This document shows, piece after piece, positions 27,348 through 37,343 of a DNA stretch of 64,000 nt. The DNA is taken from positions 4,836,325-4,900,324 of the forward strand of contig NZ_UPHU01000001.1 in NCBI RefSeq assembly GCF_900566075.1. Reading direction: 5' to 3'. Position 1 is the stretch's first letter. Each line of letters starts with the position of its first letter. Under the pieces are notes generated by a model. The model had not been told where the DNA came from and ran no database searches. It saw nothing but the letters and a program-made list of their open reading frames with translations. The DNA is from Mycobacterium pseudokansasii. Lineage in GTDB: Bacteria; Actinomycetota; Actinomycetes; Mycobacteriales; Mycobacteriaceae. The translations under genes were made by a program, and so were the position numbers.

Positions 27348-28861
27348 CCTAGCTTCGCATCGCCGACGGGTGCCGAGACGTGCGTGGCTTCGGAGCGGCC
27401 ACGCAGCACCGTGGAATAGCACTCGGCCCAGCGTCCACGCTCGTCCTCGGCGGCGCGCTCGACGGCCGCCGCCGAGCACAGGATCCGCCGGTCCGATGTT
27501 TTGGCGAGATCGGCCAGCCGCGCGGCTTCATTGACGGCGTCGCCGACAACGGTGTACTCGTGCCGGTTTTCGGCGCCGATATTGCCGGCAAACACCCGTC
27601 CTGCCGACACGCCGATCCCGAAGTCGACCACGGGCAGCTCGTGTAACCGGGTCGCCAGCGCACGCGCCGTCGCCAGCGCCGCCGACGCCGGTCGGCTGGT
27701 GCGCAGCGGCGCTCCGAAGATCGCCAGCGCCGCGTCACCCTCGAACTTGTTGACCAGACCCTGATATTCGTCCACGGCGTCCACGACTATCCGGAAGAAG
27801 TCGTTGAGCACGTGGGCCACCTCCTGCGGCGGACGATTTTCGGCCAACTGCGTCGAACCCACCAAGTCGATGTAGAGGACTGCCGCCTCCACCACGTCGC
27901 CCGACAGCGCCGAGCCCTCTTCGATGGCGCGGCGGGCGACATCCGTTCCGACGTACCGGCCGAACAGGTCACGCAGCCGCTCCCGTTCCTCGAGCCCGGC
28001 GACCATCCGGTTGAATCCGGTTTGCAGTCGCCCTATTTGGGAACGTTCGTAGGCGCCGACGTAGGTTGCAATGTTGCCGCGTTCGACCTGCGCCATCGCA
28101 TCGACGATCTCGTCGAGCGGATCGGAAATGGATCGCGACGTCAGGATCATCGTCGGCAGCCCAAGCAGCAGCGCTGCCAGCGACACCACCAAAATGGGCA
28201 CATCCAACGATGCCGACTCCTGAATCAGCCAGCCATAGGACCGCAGTACGACAAAGGCGGCAATCACCCCGATCGGGATCGCGCTGCACAAAAACCACAA
28301 CAGAACCAGTCGCGCCAACACGCCGGGGACCGCCAGGCGCGGCTGACATCCTCGGGTGGCCACTCCCATGATCGGCCGCAGGGTGCGTTGTGCGAGCAGC
28401 AAGCCGGTGCCCGCGGCGGCGGGTCCACCTAGCAGCACACCGAGCAGGATGGGCAGCAATATCTTGGCGCCGTAAGCATGATTGATCAGCATCAGCACCG
28501 AGCCGGACGCTGACCAGGCACCTACCAAGATGGCCGACTGGCGGCCGCCAAGCTTGATCGCGGCCTGTCGCTGCTGCGGGGTGGGCTCGTCGCCGGGGAC
28601 GAACCATCGCAGCGTGGGAGCCAGGAGGACAACACCACCCACCGCGACGCCGACCGTCCCCAAAACGACCAACACCGATACCAATGCCATGTTTTTCTCG
28701 ACGAAGTCGACGTAGGTGTGGCCTCTGAGCGGAATCAAGACAGCCGATGCGTCGAGGACGGCGAGGACGTAGGCGAGGCCGAGGCCGAGCGCATAGTGAG
28801 CCAACAACCTGCGGGCGCTTCGTGGATGCGCTTCGGCTGCGGATACGCGAGCCCTACGCAC
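27344..28861 (-). CDS. Membrane adenylate cyclase (six TM, HAMP, class III catalytic domain)
   Basis: This 505-aa protein of the Rv1318c/Rv1319c/Rv1320c/Rv3645 type has about six N-terminal membrane helices and a HAMP region after RSISDPLDEIVDAMAQVERGN. It ends in a class III cyclase domain. All catalytic residues appear intact: metal Asp332 (VLYIDLVGST) and Asp376 (KFEGDAALAIFG), adenine-binding Lys372 and Asp441 (YTVVGDAVNEAARL), Asn444 and Arg448. The start is GTG 28861, overlapping the deacetylase stop by eight bases, so translation is coupled. From memory, H37Rv has no cyclase at this locus. Expected product: cAMP. Confidence 0.92.
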   Translation of the reverse strand: MRRARVSAAEAHPRSARRLLAHYALGLGLAYVLAVLDASAVLIPLRGHTYVDFVEKNMALVSVLVVLGTVGVAVGGVVLLAPTLRWFVPGDEPTPQQRQAAIKLGGRQSAILVGAWSASGSVLMLINHAYGAKILLPILLGVLLGGPAAAGTGLLLAQRTLRPIMGVATRGCQPRLAVPGVLARLVLLWFLCSAIPIGVIAAFVVLRSYGWLIQESASLDVPILVVSLAALLLGLPTMILTSRSISDPLDEIVDAMAQVERGNIATYVGAYERSQIGRLQTGFNRMVAGLEERERLRDLFGRYVGTDVARRAIEEGSALSGDVVEAAVLYIDLVGSTQLAENRPPQEVAHVLNDFFRIVVDAVDEYQGLVNKFEGDAALAIFGAPLRTSRPASAALATARALATRLHELPVVDFGIGVSAGRVFAGNIGAENRHEYTVVGDAVNEAARLADLAKTSDRRILCSAAAVERAAEDERGRWAECYSTVLRGRSEATHVSAPVGDAKLG

Positions 28862-29729
28862 CGTTGGTGGGCCCGCCCGAATTTTGGCCGGGAATGTCGG
28901 TGATCGGGAAGTTGGGCATCGGCTTGGGCGAGGGGGTGTTGGGCAACGACGGGATGTCCGCGGCCGGGATGTCGTGCAGTTCGTTGACCGGCGGCCCGTT
29001 CTCCCTGCTGCCGTAGCTGCTTCCGGGCGCGCGCGGCCCGAGCAGCTCACTGACCGTCACCAGCCGGTAGCCGTTGGCCTTGAGCACCGGGATGAACTGG
29101 TACACCAGGTCGACGGTGCTGGAGTAAGTGTCGTGGAACAGCACCACCGAGCCCGGCTTGATCTGGGTCATCAGCAGGTATCGCGTTGCCGCGGTGTTGG
29201 AGTCGTTGGCCCAGTCGAAAGGAATCACGTCCCAAAGGATTTCGGCTTGGCCGAAGTTGGCGGCGGTTCGCCGCACCGCGTCGTTGGACAGGCCGCCGGC
29301 CGGACGGTACAGCGTGGGCGTGCGGCCGGTGGCCGCGGTGATCGCGTCGTTGGCCCTGGCGAACTGGCCGGCGATGTCTTCGGGAGGGATCGTCGTCATG
29401 TTCGGGTGTTCCCAGGTGTGGCTGCCTATCTCCATGCCGGCGTCGGCGATGCGCTTGGCGCCCGCCGGGTTGGCCGTCACCTTGTTGCCGATCAGGAAGA
29501 ACGTCGCCTTGGCGTCGTTGTCTTTCAGGATTTGCAGCAGCCGGTCGGTGTAGGGTCCCGGCCCGTCGTCGAAGGTCAGCGCCACACACTTGACCACCGA
29601 ACAGCTGAGGTTGTCCGCGCGGGTGACGTGACCGGTCAGCCCGCCGATCACCAGCACCGCGACCGCCGCCACGACACCTATGACCATGCGCCAGTAGCGC
29701 CAGGCCTGGTTGTCGGGTCGTTTGGGCAC
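28854..29729 (-). CDS. NodB-type polysaccharide deacetylase, Rv1096-like
   Basis: This 291-aa protein has a membrane anchor or signal (MVIGVVAAVAVLVIGGLTG) and a NodB carbohydrate-esterase-4 domain. The five CE4 motifs are visible: ALTFDDGPG (Asp54/Asp55), GSHTWEHPNM (His104, His108), YRPAGG, FDWAND and VVLFHD. A Pro-rich tail of about 50 residues follows. CE4 enzymes deacetylate peptidoglycan or other cell-wall polysaccharides, which can alter lysozyme sensitivity. The stop overlaps the adenylate cyclase start. It matches Rv1096. Confidence 0.93.
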   Translation of the reverse strand: MPKRPDNQAWRYWRMVIGVVAAVAVLVIGGLTGHVTRADNLSCSVVKCVALTFDDGPGPYTDRLLQILKDNDAKATFFLIGNKVTANPAGAKRIADAGMEIGSHTWEHPNMTTIPPEDIAGQFARANDAITAATGRTPTLYRPAGGLSNDAVRRTAANFGQAEILWDVIPFDWANDSNTAATRYLLMTQIKPGSVVLFHDTYSSTVDLVYQFIPVLKANGYRLVTVSELLGPRAPGSSYGSRENGPPVNELHDIPAADIPSLPNTPSPKPMPNFPITDIPGQNSGGPTNGA

Positions 29730-29784
29730 TTAGGAAGTTTACCGGGCGTCGAGTGTGCGCTCGCGGCGTCGAGCGGGTGCTCAG

Positions 29785-29807
29785 GGCGAAATCCGCCGGA
29801 TTTCGCC
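29785..29807. terminator. Hairpin between phoH2 and the deacetylase gene
   Basis: GGCGAAATCC-GCC-GGATTTCGCC is a perfect ten-base stem with a three-base loop, about 90 bases past the phoH2 stop. It is a plausible terminator isolating phoH2 from the next gene on the same strand. Confidence 0.6.
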
Positions 29808-29896
29808 GCCCTGGACGCACAACCGAAGCCCTGGGCGCACGCTCAACACCCTGGTGCTTCGAGTCTGTGCCTACGGGCACATGCTCGGGAGAACGG

Positions 29897-31198
29897 TCAG
29901 CGCGGCCCGCTGATTTCTTCCAGCATCTCGGTGACCAGCGCGGCGATCGGGGACCGTTCGCTGCGCAGCAGCGTGATGTGGGCGAACAGCGGATGGCCTT
30001 TCAGCTTCTCGATCACCGCGACAATGCCATCGTGGCGGCCGACCCGCAGGTTGTCACGCTGGGCGATGTCGTGGGTCAGCACCACCCGCGAACCAGCGCC
30101 CAGCCGGGACAGCACGGTCAGCAGCACGTTGCGTTCCAGTGATTGGGCCTCGTCGACGATGACGAACGAGTCATGCAGTGACCGGCCCCGAATGTGGGTC
30201 AGCGGTAGCACCTCGAGCATGCCCCGGGACAGGACCTCGTCCAGCACGGCAGGGCTGGCCAGCCCCTCGAGCGTGTCGAAGACGGCCTGAGCCCAGGGTC
30301 CCATCTTGTCGCTCTCGCTGCCGGGCAGGTAGCCCAGCTCCTGACCGCCGACGGCATACAGCGGGCGGAAGACGACCACCTTGCGGTGGGTCCGTCGCTC
30401 CAACACAGCCTCCAGACCCGCACACAATGCCAGCGCCGACTTTCCGGTGCCGGCCTTACCGCCCAACGAGACGATGCCCACCGACTCGTCGAGCAGCAAG
30501 TCGAGCGCTACCCGCTGCTCGGCGGACCGGCCGCGCAGCCCGAACACTTCGCGGTCACCGCGAACCAGCTGGACGCGTTTGGCCGGGTTCACCCGTCCCA
30601 GCGCATGCGAACTACCGCCCAGCAGCCGAATCCCGGTGTGGCAAGGCAGGTCCCGCGCTTCGGCCAGATCGATTTCGCCGTCGGCGAACAGAGTGGCGAT
30701 CTCCTCGGCAGCAGTCTCGATCTCGCGCATCCCCGACCATCCGGAGGCGACGACGTCCTGCGCGTGGTACTCGTCGGCGGGCAGGCCAACCGCGGCAGCC
30801 TTGACCCGCAGGGGGATGTCCTTGCTGACCAACGTGACTCGCCTGCCCTCGGCGGCAAGATTGGCAGCACAGCTCAAGATCCGCGAGTCGTTGCTGTCGG
30901 TCCGGAAGCCGGCGGGCAGCACCGCCGGGTCGCTGTGGTTGAGTTCGACGTGCAGCGTACCGCCTTGGGTACCAACCGGAATGGGCTGATCCAGCCGTCC
31001 GTACTCCAGCCGGAGATCGTCGAACAACCGCAGCGCCTGGCGAGCGAACCAGCCTAACTCGTGGTGGTGGCGCTTGGCCTCCAGTTCGCTGATCACCACC
31101 AGCGGAACCACCACCTCGTGTTCGGCGAACCGGCTGCATGCCCAGGGATCGGACAGCAGCACAGAGGTATCGAGCACGTAAGTCCGGAGTTCGGTCAC
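29897..31198 (-). CDS. phoH2: PhoH2: PIN-domain / PhoH ATPase fusion (RNA helicase-RNase)
   Basis: This 433-aa protein has an N-terminal PIN RNase domain ([14 protein letters not shown] with Asp10; later acidic residues in DSNDSRIL and LVSKD) and a C-terminal PhoH ATPase (Walker [16 protein letters not shown], Walker [10 protein letters not shown]). Mycobacterial PhoH2 is described as a sequence-specific RNA helicase and RNase whose gene is paired with a small upstream antitoxin-like gene, phoAT. The start GTG 31198 has GAGGAGCG upstream and shares GTGA with the end of that small ORF. It matches Rv1095 in length. Confidence 0.96.
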   Translation of the reverse strand: MTELRTYVLDTSVLLSDPWACSRFAEHEVVVPLVVISELEAKRHHHELGWFARQALRLFDDLRLEYGRLDQPIPVGTQGGTLHVELNHSDPAVLPAGFRTDSNDSRILSCAANLAAEGRRVTLVSKDIPLRVKAAAVGLPADEYHAQDVVASGWSGMREIETAAEEIATLFADGEIDLAEARDLPCHTGIRLLGGSSHALGRVNPAKRVQLVRGDREVFGLRGRSAEQRVALDLLLDESVGIVSLGGKAGTGKSALALCAGLEAVLERRTHRKVVVFRPLYAVGGQELGYLPGSESDKMGPWAQAVFDTLEGLASPAVLDEVLSRGMLEVLPLTHIRGRSLHDSFVIVDEAQSLERNVLLTVLSRLGAGSRVVLTHDIAQRDNLRVGRHDGIVAVIEKLKGHPLFAHITLLRSERSPIAALVTEMLEEISGPR

Positions 31199-31338
31199 GG
31201 GGCGCTCCTCGAGCGAATGACGCCCGGGCGGACCCACACGAGCGTGTCGGCGCGGGCCGCAGCACCAGGACCGGGGCCGGTCCTGCCCTTGTGGTGACGG
31301 GAGGTGCCGCCCTGGCAGCAGAGCATGTCGCTGACCAT
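31195..31338 (-). CDS. Small ORF overlapping phoH2, PhoAT candidate
   Basis: This is a 47-aa reading frame starting at ATG 31338 ([18 protein letters not shown]) and ending [11 protein letters not shown]. Its TGA overlaps the GTG of phoH2 (GTGA), the classic coupling of antitoxin-toxin pairs. The product is basic and has a Cys-Cys pair. The literature describes phoAT as an unannotated ORF directly upstream of and overlapping phoH2 in mycobacteria; position and overlap fit. I could not compare the protein sequence itself. The start may be further upstream, since the frame remains open for several codons. Confidence 0.6.
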   Translation of the reverse strand: MVSDMLCCQGGTSRHHKGRTGPGPGAAARADTLVWVRPGVIRSRSAP

Positions 31339-31410
31339 CGAAGCCGACGCTACTCCGGTGACGACACCGCCGCAGCGCAGGCGCGCCGACGCGCTCCGTG
31401 CAGGCTGGGA

Positions 31411-32238
31411 CTAGCCGGTGACGAACTGCTTGAGCGCGGGCTCGTCAGCCAGCCCCCAGGCGGTGATGCGATCGGAAATCACCTGCCGCCGCTGCTGCGG
31501 CCCGAAGATCCCGGCGTCGGCCACCTTCTGCACCTTGTCCTGGTAGGCGTCAATGTCGCCACCGACGGCCTCGAGGTCGGCAGCGCGGGCCGCGATCGCC
31601 GCGACCGTTTCGTCCCGCGAGTAGTCGAGGCAGTGGGTGACGAGGTTGGCGAAGAACAGCTCGTGGCGCACCTCGTCGCGGCCGATCCGGTCAATGAGTG
31701 CGGCCAGGATCGGCTCTTCGATCTGCGCGGCCAGGTTTTGGCAGAAAACGGCCAGGGAGCGTTCGTAGAACGCCATGTACACCAGCGTCTCAACTTGCGT
31801 GTACTTGTCGGCGCGGTAGCCCTTCATGACGTGCTGGACCCGGACCTCTTCATTGGCAACCGGATCCACCTCGCGGGTCACCACGAGGTATTCGCGCAGC
31901 GCAATGGCATGCAGGTGCTCTTCGGCGGTCCACCTGCCGAGCCAGCGTCCCCACCACTCCTCGAGGATGAAGTGCTCGACCAGCTCGCGGTGATGGCCGG
32001 CCAGGTTGTCCTTGAGGATCAACAGGATCTCGCAGGCGTCGGTGATGACCCGCGGCAACGTCGCCTGGGACGGATCCCAATCCCGTCCGCCGAGAAAGGC
32101 GAAGTTCTCGCCCCGGTCGAACGGAACGTAGTCGTGGGCGAACCAGATGTCCTCGGTGTCAAGATGTCGAGCCATGTTTTGTTCCACCACAGGCTCGAGT
32201 TCCAGGGTCAGCGCATTAGCGACAGGTTTCTGTGCCAT
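31411..32238 (-). CDS. desA2: Acyl-[ACP] desaturase DesA2
   Basis: This 275-aa protein of the soluble diiron acyl-ACP desaturase family is thought to act in mycolic acid desaturation. Helices with iron ligands are visible: [18 protein letters not shown], then [17 protein letters not shown] (first ExxH), and [16 protein letters not shown] (second). The length equals H37Rv Rv1094. DesA2 in the literature shows low or unproven catalytic activity, so its function is inferred from family. A near-ideal leaderless promoter (TACAGT at 32245-32250) sets ATG 32238. Confidence 0.95.
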   Translation of the reverse strand: MAQKPVANALTLELEPVVEQNMARHLDTEDIWFAHDYVPFDRGENFAFLGGRDWDPSQATLPRVITDACEILLILKDNLAGHHRELVEHFILEEWWGRWLGRWTAEEHLHAIALREYLVVTREVDPVANEEVRVQHVMKGYRADKYTQVETLVYMAFYERSLAVFCQNLAAQIEEPILAALIDRIGRDEVRHELFFANLVTHCLDYSRDETVAAIAARAADLEAVGGDIDAYQDKVQKVADAGIFGPQQRRQVISDRITAWGLADEPALKQFVTG

Positions 32239-32244
32239 GCAGTA

Positions 32245-32250
32245 ACTGTA
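32245..32250 (-). promoter_or_regulatory. -10 element (TACAGT) of desA2, leaderless
   Basis: Minus-strand TACAGT, six bases, then ATG 32238. There is no room for a ribosome-binding site, so a leaderless mRNA is expected. Confidence 0.6.
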
Positions 32251-32337
32251 ACCCGACGACACAGGTTTCGTGAAATTGGGGCGGCGCGTGTCGTGGCTTA
32301 CCCGCGTGATCACGCTGACAACACGTTTCGCCGCCGG

Positions 32338-33618
32338 CTAGCGACCTGCCAGGCTCCAATCCTCGAGGCCCTCGTACAGCGGAAACTCCCTGGCCAGACG
32401 GGTCACCCGGGCGCGCAGCGCCGGGACATCGGCACCGCTGCCGTCGGCCAGGGCGGTAGCGATCACGTCGGCGACTTCGCTGAATTCGGCATCGCCGAAC
32501 CCGCGGGTAGCCAGCGCGGGCGTTCCGATCCGCAGGCCTGAGGTCACCATGGGCGGGCGGGGGTCGTTGGGCACGGCGTTGCGGTTGACCGTAATTCCCA
32601 CCTCGTGCAACAGATCCTCGGCGGCCTGGCCGTCCAGTGGAGAGTTGCGCAGGTCGACCAGCACCAAGTGGACGTCGGTTCCGCCGCTGACGACCGAGAC
32701 ACCGGCCTTGGCGACATCGTCACCGAGCAGTCGTTCGGCAAGGATCCGGGCACCGGATAGGGTGCGCCGCTGGCGGTCGGCGAACTCGGGGGTGGCAGCG
32801 ATCTTGAGCGCGACCGCCTTGCCCGCGATCACATGCATCAACGGTCCGCCCTGCTGACCGGGGAACACCGCCGAGTTGATCGCCTTGGCGTACTCCTGCT
32901 TGCCCAGGATCATGCCGGAACGGCCTCCGCCGAGCGTCTTGTGCACCGTGGTGGAAACCACATCGGCGTGCGGCACCGGCGACGGATGCAATCCGGCGGC
33001 AACCAAACCGGCGAAATGCGCCATGTCCACCCACAACTTCGCGTCGACCTCGTCGGCGATGGCGCGGAACGCCGCGAAGTCGAGAATCCGGGGGTAGGCC
33101 GACCAGCCGGCGATGATCACCGTGGGCCGGAATTCCAGCGCCTTGGCGCGCACCGCCTCCATGTCGATCAGGTGCGTCGTGGAGTCCACACCGTAGAACC
33201 CGTTCTCGTACAACTTGCCGGAGAAGTTCAACCGCATGCCATGGGTCAGGTGGCCGCCGTTGGCGAGGTCCAGACCCAGCAGCCGCTCCCCCGGGGTCAT
33301 CAGCGCATGCAAGACCGCGGCGTTGGCCTGGGCGCCCGAATGCGGCTGTACGTTGGCGAAATCGGCGCCGAACAGCGCCTTGGCCCGGTCCCGGGCGATG
33401 TTTTCCACCACGTCGACGTGCTCACAACCGCCGTAGTACCGCCGGCCCGGCAGCCCCTCCGCATACTTGTTGGTCAGCACGCTGCCCTGAGCCTGCAACA
33501 CCGATCGCGGCACGAAATTCTCCGAGGCGATCATCTCCAAGGTGTCTCGTTGCCGGCCGAGTTCCTTGCCCAGCAGCTCTGCGATATCGGGGTCGACCTC
33601 GGCCAGCGGGGCGGACAT
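32338..33618 (-). CDS. glyA: Serine hydroxymethyltransferase
   Basis: This 426-aa PLP enzyme interconverts serine and glycine and feeds one-carbon units to folate. The PLP lysine lies in [18 protein letters not shown]. Other marks are [51 protein letters not shown] and [16 protein letters not shown]. The length equals GlyA1 (Rv1093). The start is ATG 33618 ([12 protein letters not shown]); the frame continues upstream through GTG codons but conserved sequence begins at this Met. It is divergent from coaA with 324 bases between. Confidence 0.97.
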   Translation of the reverse strand: MSAPLAEVDPDIAELLGKELGRQRDTLEMIASENFVPRSVLQAQGSVLTNKYAEGLPGRRYYGGCEHVDVVENIARDRAKALFGADFANVQPHSGAQANAAVLHALMTPGERLLGLDLANGGHLTHGMRLNFSGKLYENGFYGVDSTTHLIDMEAVRAKALEFRPTVIIAGWSAYPRILDFAAFRAIADEVDAKLWVDMAHFAGLVAAGLHPSPVPHADVVSTTVHKTLGGGRSGMILGKQEYAKAINSAVFPGQQGGPLMHVIAGKAVALKIAATPEFADRQRRTLSGARILAERLLGDDVAKAGVSVVSGGTDVHLVLVDLRNSPLDGQAAEDLLHEVGITVNRNAVPNDPRPPMVTSGLRIGTPALATRGFGDAEFSEVADVIATALADGSGADVPALRARVTRLAREFPLYEGLEDWSLAGR

Positions 33619-34881
<1,263 letters not shown>

Positions 34882-34938
34882 CACGTCCCGCGTCGAGCCG
34901 GTGGCGAATCGGACCGGCGATGCGCCGTGGACTCCGTG

Positions 34939-35476
34939 CTAGCCGAACAGCAGCCCGCCCGTGCCGCCCTCGCCCCGATGCCACCATTGGAGCCGTTACC
35001 GCCGTTACCGCCGTTACCGCCGTTACCGCCGTTACCGCCGTTACCGCCGTTACCGCCGTTACCGCCGTTACCGAGCAGTAGCCCACCAGGTCCACCGGCT
35101 GCCCGGGCGCACCGTTGGCGCCGTTGCCGATCAGCGGCCGCCCCAGCAACGCCTGGGTGGGCGCGTTGATCGCATTGAGGAGGTTCCGCTCGACATTGGC
35201 GGCCTCGGTGCTCGCGTACGCACCCGCACCTGCCGTCAGGGCCTGCCACGAGCGGTGCATGAAAACCGGCCACTTGCGTACCGAGGTTCTGATAGGCCTG
35301 CGCGTAGGCGGAAAACAGTGCGGCGACGCCGGCCGACACCTCGTCGGCGGCAGCCGCCACCAGGCCGGCCCTCGGGCCGCGGCATCCGCGGTGGCCGCAC
35401 TGATGCTCGAACCGATACCGGCCACATCGGTGGCTGCTGCGGCCATCATTTCCGGCCTCGCGATCACGAACGACAT
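34939..35476 (-). pseudogene. PE_PGRS gene, multiply frameshifted (PE_PGRS22-like position)
   Basis: It opens with a perfect PE start (MSFVIARPEMMAAAATDVAG, about 30 residues) and then changes frame to AAAADEVSAGVAALFSAYAQAYQ. It changes again to LTAGAGAYASTEAANVERN with NAINAPTQALLGRPLIGNGAN, and again to GGPGGLLLGNGGNGG. A last shift leads to the typical end EGGTGGLLFG followed by TAG at 34939-34941. At least four indels are therefore needed to restore it. The PGRS part is only about 60 residues, built on a nine-base array. Its place beside coaA matches PE_PGRS22 (Rv1091) in H37Rv. Confidence 0.88.
34992..35072. repeat. Nine perfect copies of a 9-bp unit (GCCGTTACC)
   Basis: Exactly nine consecutive GCCGTTACC units with no substitution. 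On the minus strand each encodes Gly-Asn-Gly in the PGRS frame. Perfect identity inside a pseudogene points to recent slippage. Confidence 0.95.
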
Positions 35477-35646
35477 GGCGGCCTCCAATCTCTGCACCTG
35501 AATCACGTCGGCTGCCGGCAATGACCGGAGTTTGGGGCGTATCGCCGCGGGAAACGACGTCTTCCGCCTTTGCCGAAAGCGCCGCCAAATGGCTGACGTG
35601 GGGCGGCCACGGCATACCGCGGCGCCCCGCGTCAGTAACGCGGCGA

Positions 35647-36060
35647 CTAGGCCGCCAGCCGGCGCACCCCCAGGTACTGCAGACCGGCGAACAACGCCGT
35701 GTACCCGCCACTGGCCAGCGTCGCGGCCACGCCAACGACGGTCATGGGCACCAGCTCGGCGGCCACGACGGCGGCCAGGGTGTAGACGATGTTGCCCACG
35801 ACGACGCCGATACCCACCCGGCGCAGGTACGGCAGTGCGGCAAGGCCGAACACCACTAGGCCGTAGAGCACGAAGAAAGCGCCCATGCTGTATTCCTGAC
35901 CGGACGTCAGGCCGGTCATCTGCGAAATCGGGTCGGCGGCGACGGCGACGGCTAGACCCAGCAGTCCCGTCAACGTGGCATCGGCACGCATTGCGAACCG
36001 CAGCAGTGAGTCCGTCGAGTCGTACAGGGGCCGGATTGTCGGATCGGAAAGAGCGGTCAT
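35647..36060 (-). CDS. Small four-helix membrane protein
   Basis: This 137-aa protein has a short polar head (MTALSDPTIRPLYDSTDSLL) and about four membrane helices: ATLTGLLGLAVAVAADP, MGAFFVLYGLVVFGLAAL, IGVVVGNIVYTLAAVVAAEL and VGVAATLASGGYTALFAGL. Similar small integral membrane proteins of unknown role are widespread in actinobacteria. GGAGTAATGAC precedes the ATG at 36060, giving a plausible ribosome site. It sits between two pseudogenes but its own frame is intact. Confidence 0.78.
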   Translation of the reverse strand: MTALSDPTIRPLYDSTDSLLRFAMRADATLTGLLGLAVAVAADPISQMTGLTSGQEYSMGAFFVLYGLVVFGLAALPYLRRVGIGVVVGNIVYTLAAVVAAELVPMTVVGVAATLASGGYTALFAGLQYLGVRRLAA

Positions 36061-36175
36061 GTCATTACTCCTTGGCTGTGCGGAAGGCGGATTGTCGAAC
36101 GGGTTTCACGGTGCCGCCCAAGCACTGCCAGATCGACGCATGGCACTGCCAGCTACTGCCATCGACGGGCCAAGA

Positions 36176-37217
36176 TCACACCGCGATGCCCTCGACCAGG
36201 CTGTATGGCGAGGCGGTTGCCACCACCCGGGTCATGCGAAAGCCCGCGCGCCCGAGGAGTCGGCCGTACTCGTCGGCGGCGCGTTCGCGCGCGTCGGCGA
36301 GCAGCAGCATCTCCAGGTCGACCCATTGCCCATGAATTCCCGGTCATGCGGCGGAATCACCTGCTCGATGAGCAAGACCTTCGTGCCCGCTGCCGCTGCC
36401 GCACGGACGTTGCGAAGGATTCGCACCGCGTCCTCGTCGGGCCAGTCGTGGATGATGTGCTTGAGGACGTAGGCGTCGCCGCCGGTCGGTATCTCGTCGA
36501 AGAACGAACCAGCTTCGATCCGAACCCGGTCCGCGACACGGTGTTCGGAAAGCAGGTCGGGGGCTCCGGCAACCACGTGGCCAAGGTCGAACAGGATGCC
36601 ACGGGCCTGCGGCGCCGACGTCAGGATCGCGGCCAACAGCCGGCCATGTCCGCCACCGACGTCGACGTCGACGACGGTCCCTCAGCCGCTGAAGTCATAG
36701 GCGGCGACCACCGGCGCGATCGACAGTTCCGACGAACTTGTCATGGCCTGGTTGAAGATTTCGGTGAGCGCCGGTTCGCTGGCGAGATAGTCGAAGAACG
36801 GTTTGCCGTGCAATGCCGGGACAATCGTGTGGCCGCTGCGCACCGCATCCGTCAGCCGACTCCAGTGGTCTCGATGAGCAGGAGCGCCCACAAATCGAGC
36901 CATCCCGGCCAACGACACGTCAGCATCGCTGCGAAGAGCTTCCGCCAGCGGGGTCAATGCGTAGCGGCCGTCGCGGCATTGCCGGAAGATGCCGCGCCCG
37001 ATCAAGGCACCAGTAGCCGGCTGACGGCGTCGACGTCGGCGCCGACGGCTGCCGCGAGTTCCTCGGCGTTCAGAGGCCCCTTGGCAAGCACGTCAACGAT
37101 ACCGAGGTCCGCGGCGACGGTGATCGCCTGAGCCGCCCACGCCCCCAGAATCATTTCCATCAGCGCGACCGGTGCCGGAACCAAGCCGCGATGCAATCGA
37201 CCGAGGTGATGCCGCAC
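36176..37217 (-). pseudogene. Class I O-methyltransferase (Methyltransf_2 type), disrupted
   Basis: Three pieces of one gene lie in order. The N-terminal dimerisation part reads LMEMILGAWAAQAITVAADLG...VDAVSRLL; a frameshift near 37010 leads to GIFRQCRDGRYALTPLAEALR and ends VVAAYDFSG. There a TGA (36682-36684) replaces the Trp expected in DFSGWGTVVDV. The same frame continues with GGGHGRLLAAIL, HIIHDWPDEDAVRILRNVR and LLIEQVIPP, then shifts near 36335 to WVDLEMLLLADARER...GLVEGIAV-like sequence ending at 36176. So one nonsense change and two indels. The start is not certain. Confidence 0.85.
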
Positions 37218-37343
37218 CGTCTCTACGACCGCACGACCCTGGCCGGCGGAAGCTTTGCTGCCATGACTGACCCTTTTCGGCCCTACCCAACCGGATATTC
37301 GACGCTCAGGACGCTGAGGATGGTACGCCGGCCGGCGCCCGGG

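Noticed and set aside
34992..35072. Simple-sequence regulatory element
   Set aside because: The nine-base array is the PGRS coding repeat of the PE_PGRS pseudogene in the Gly-Asn-Gly frame.
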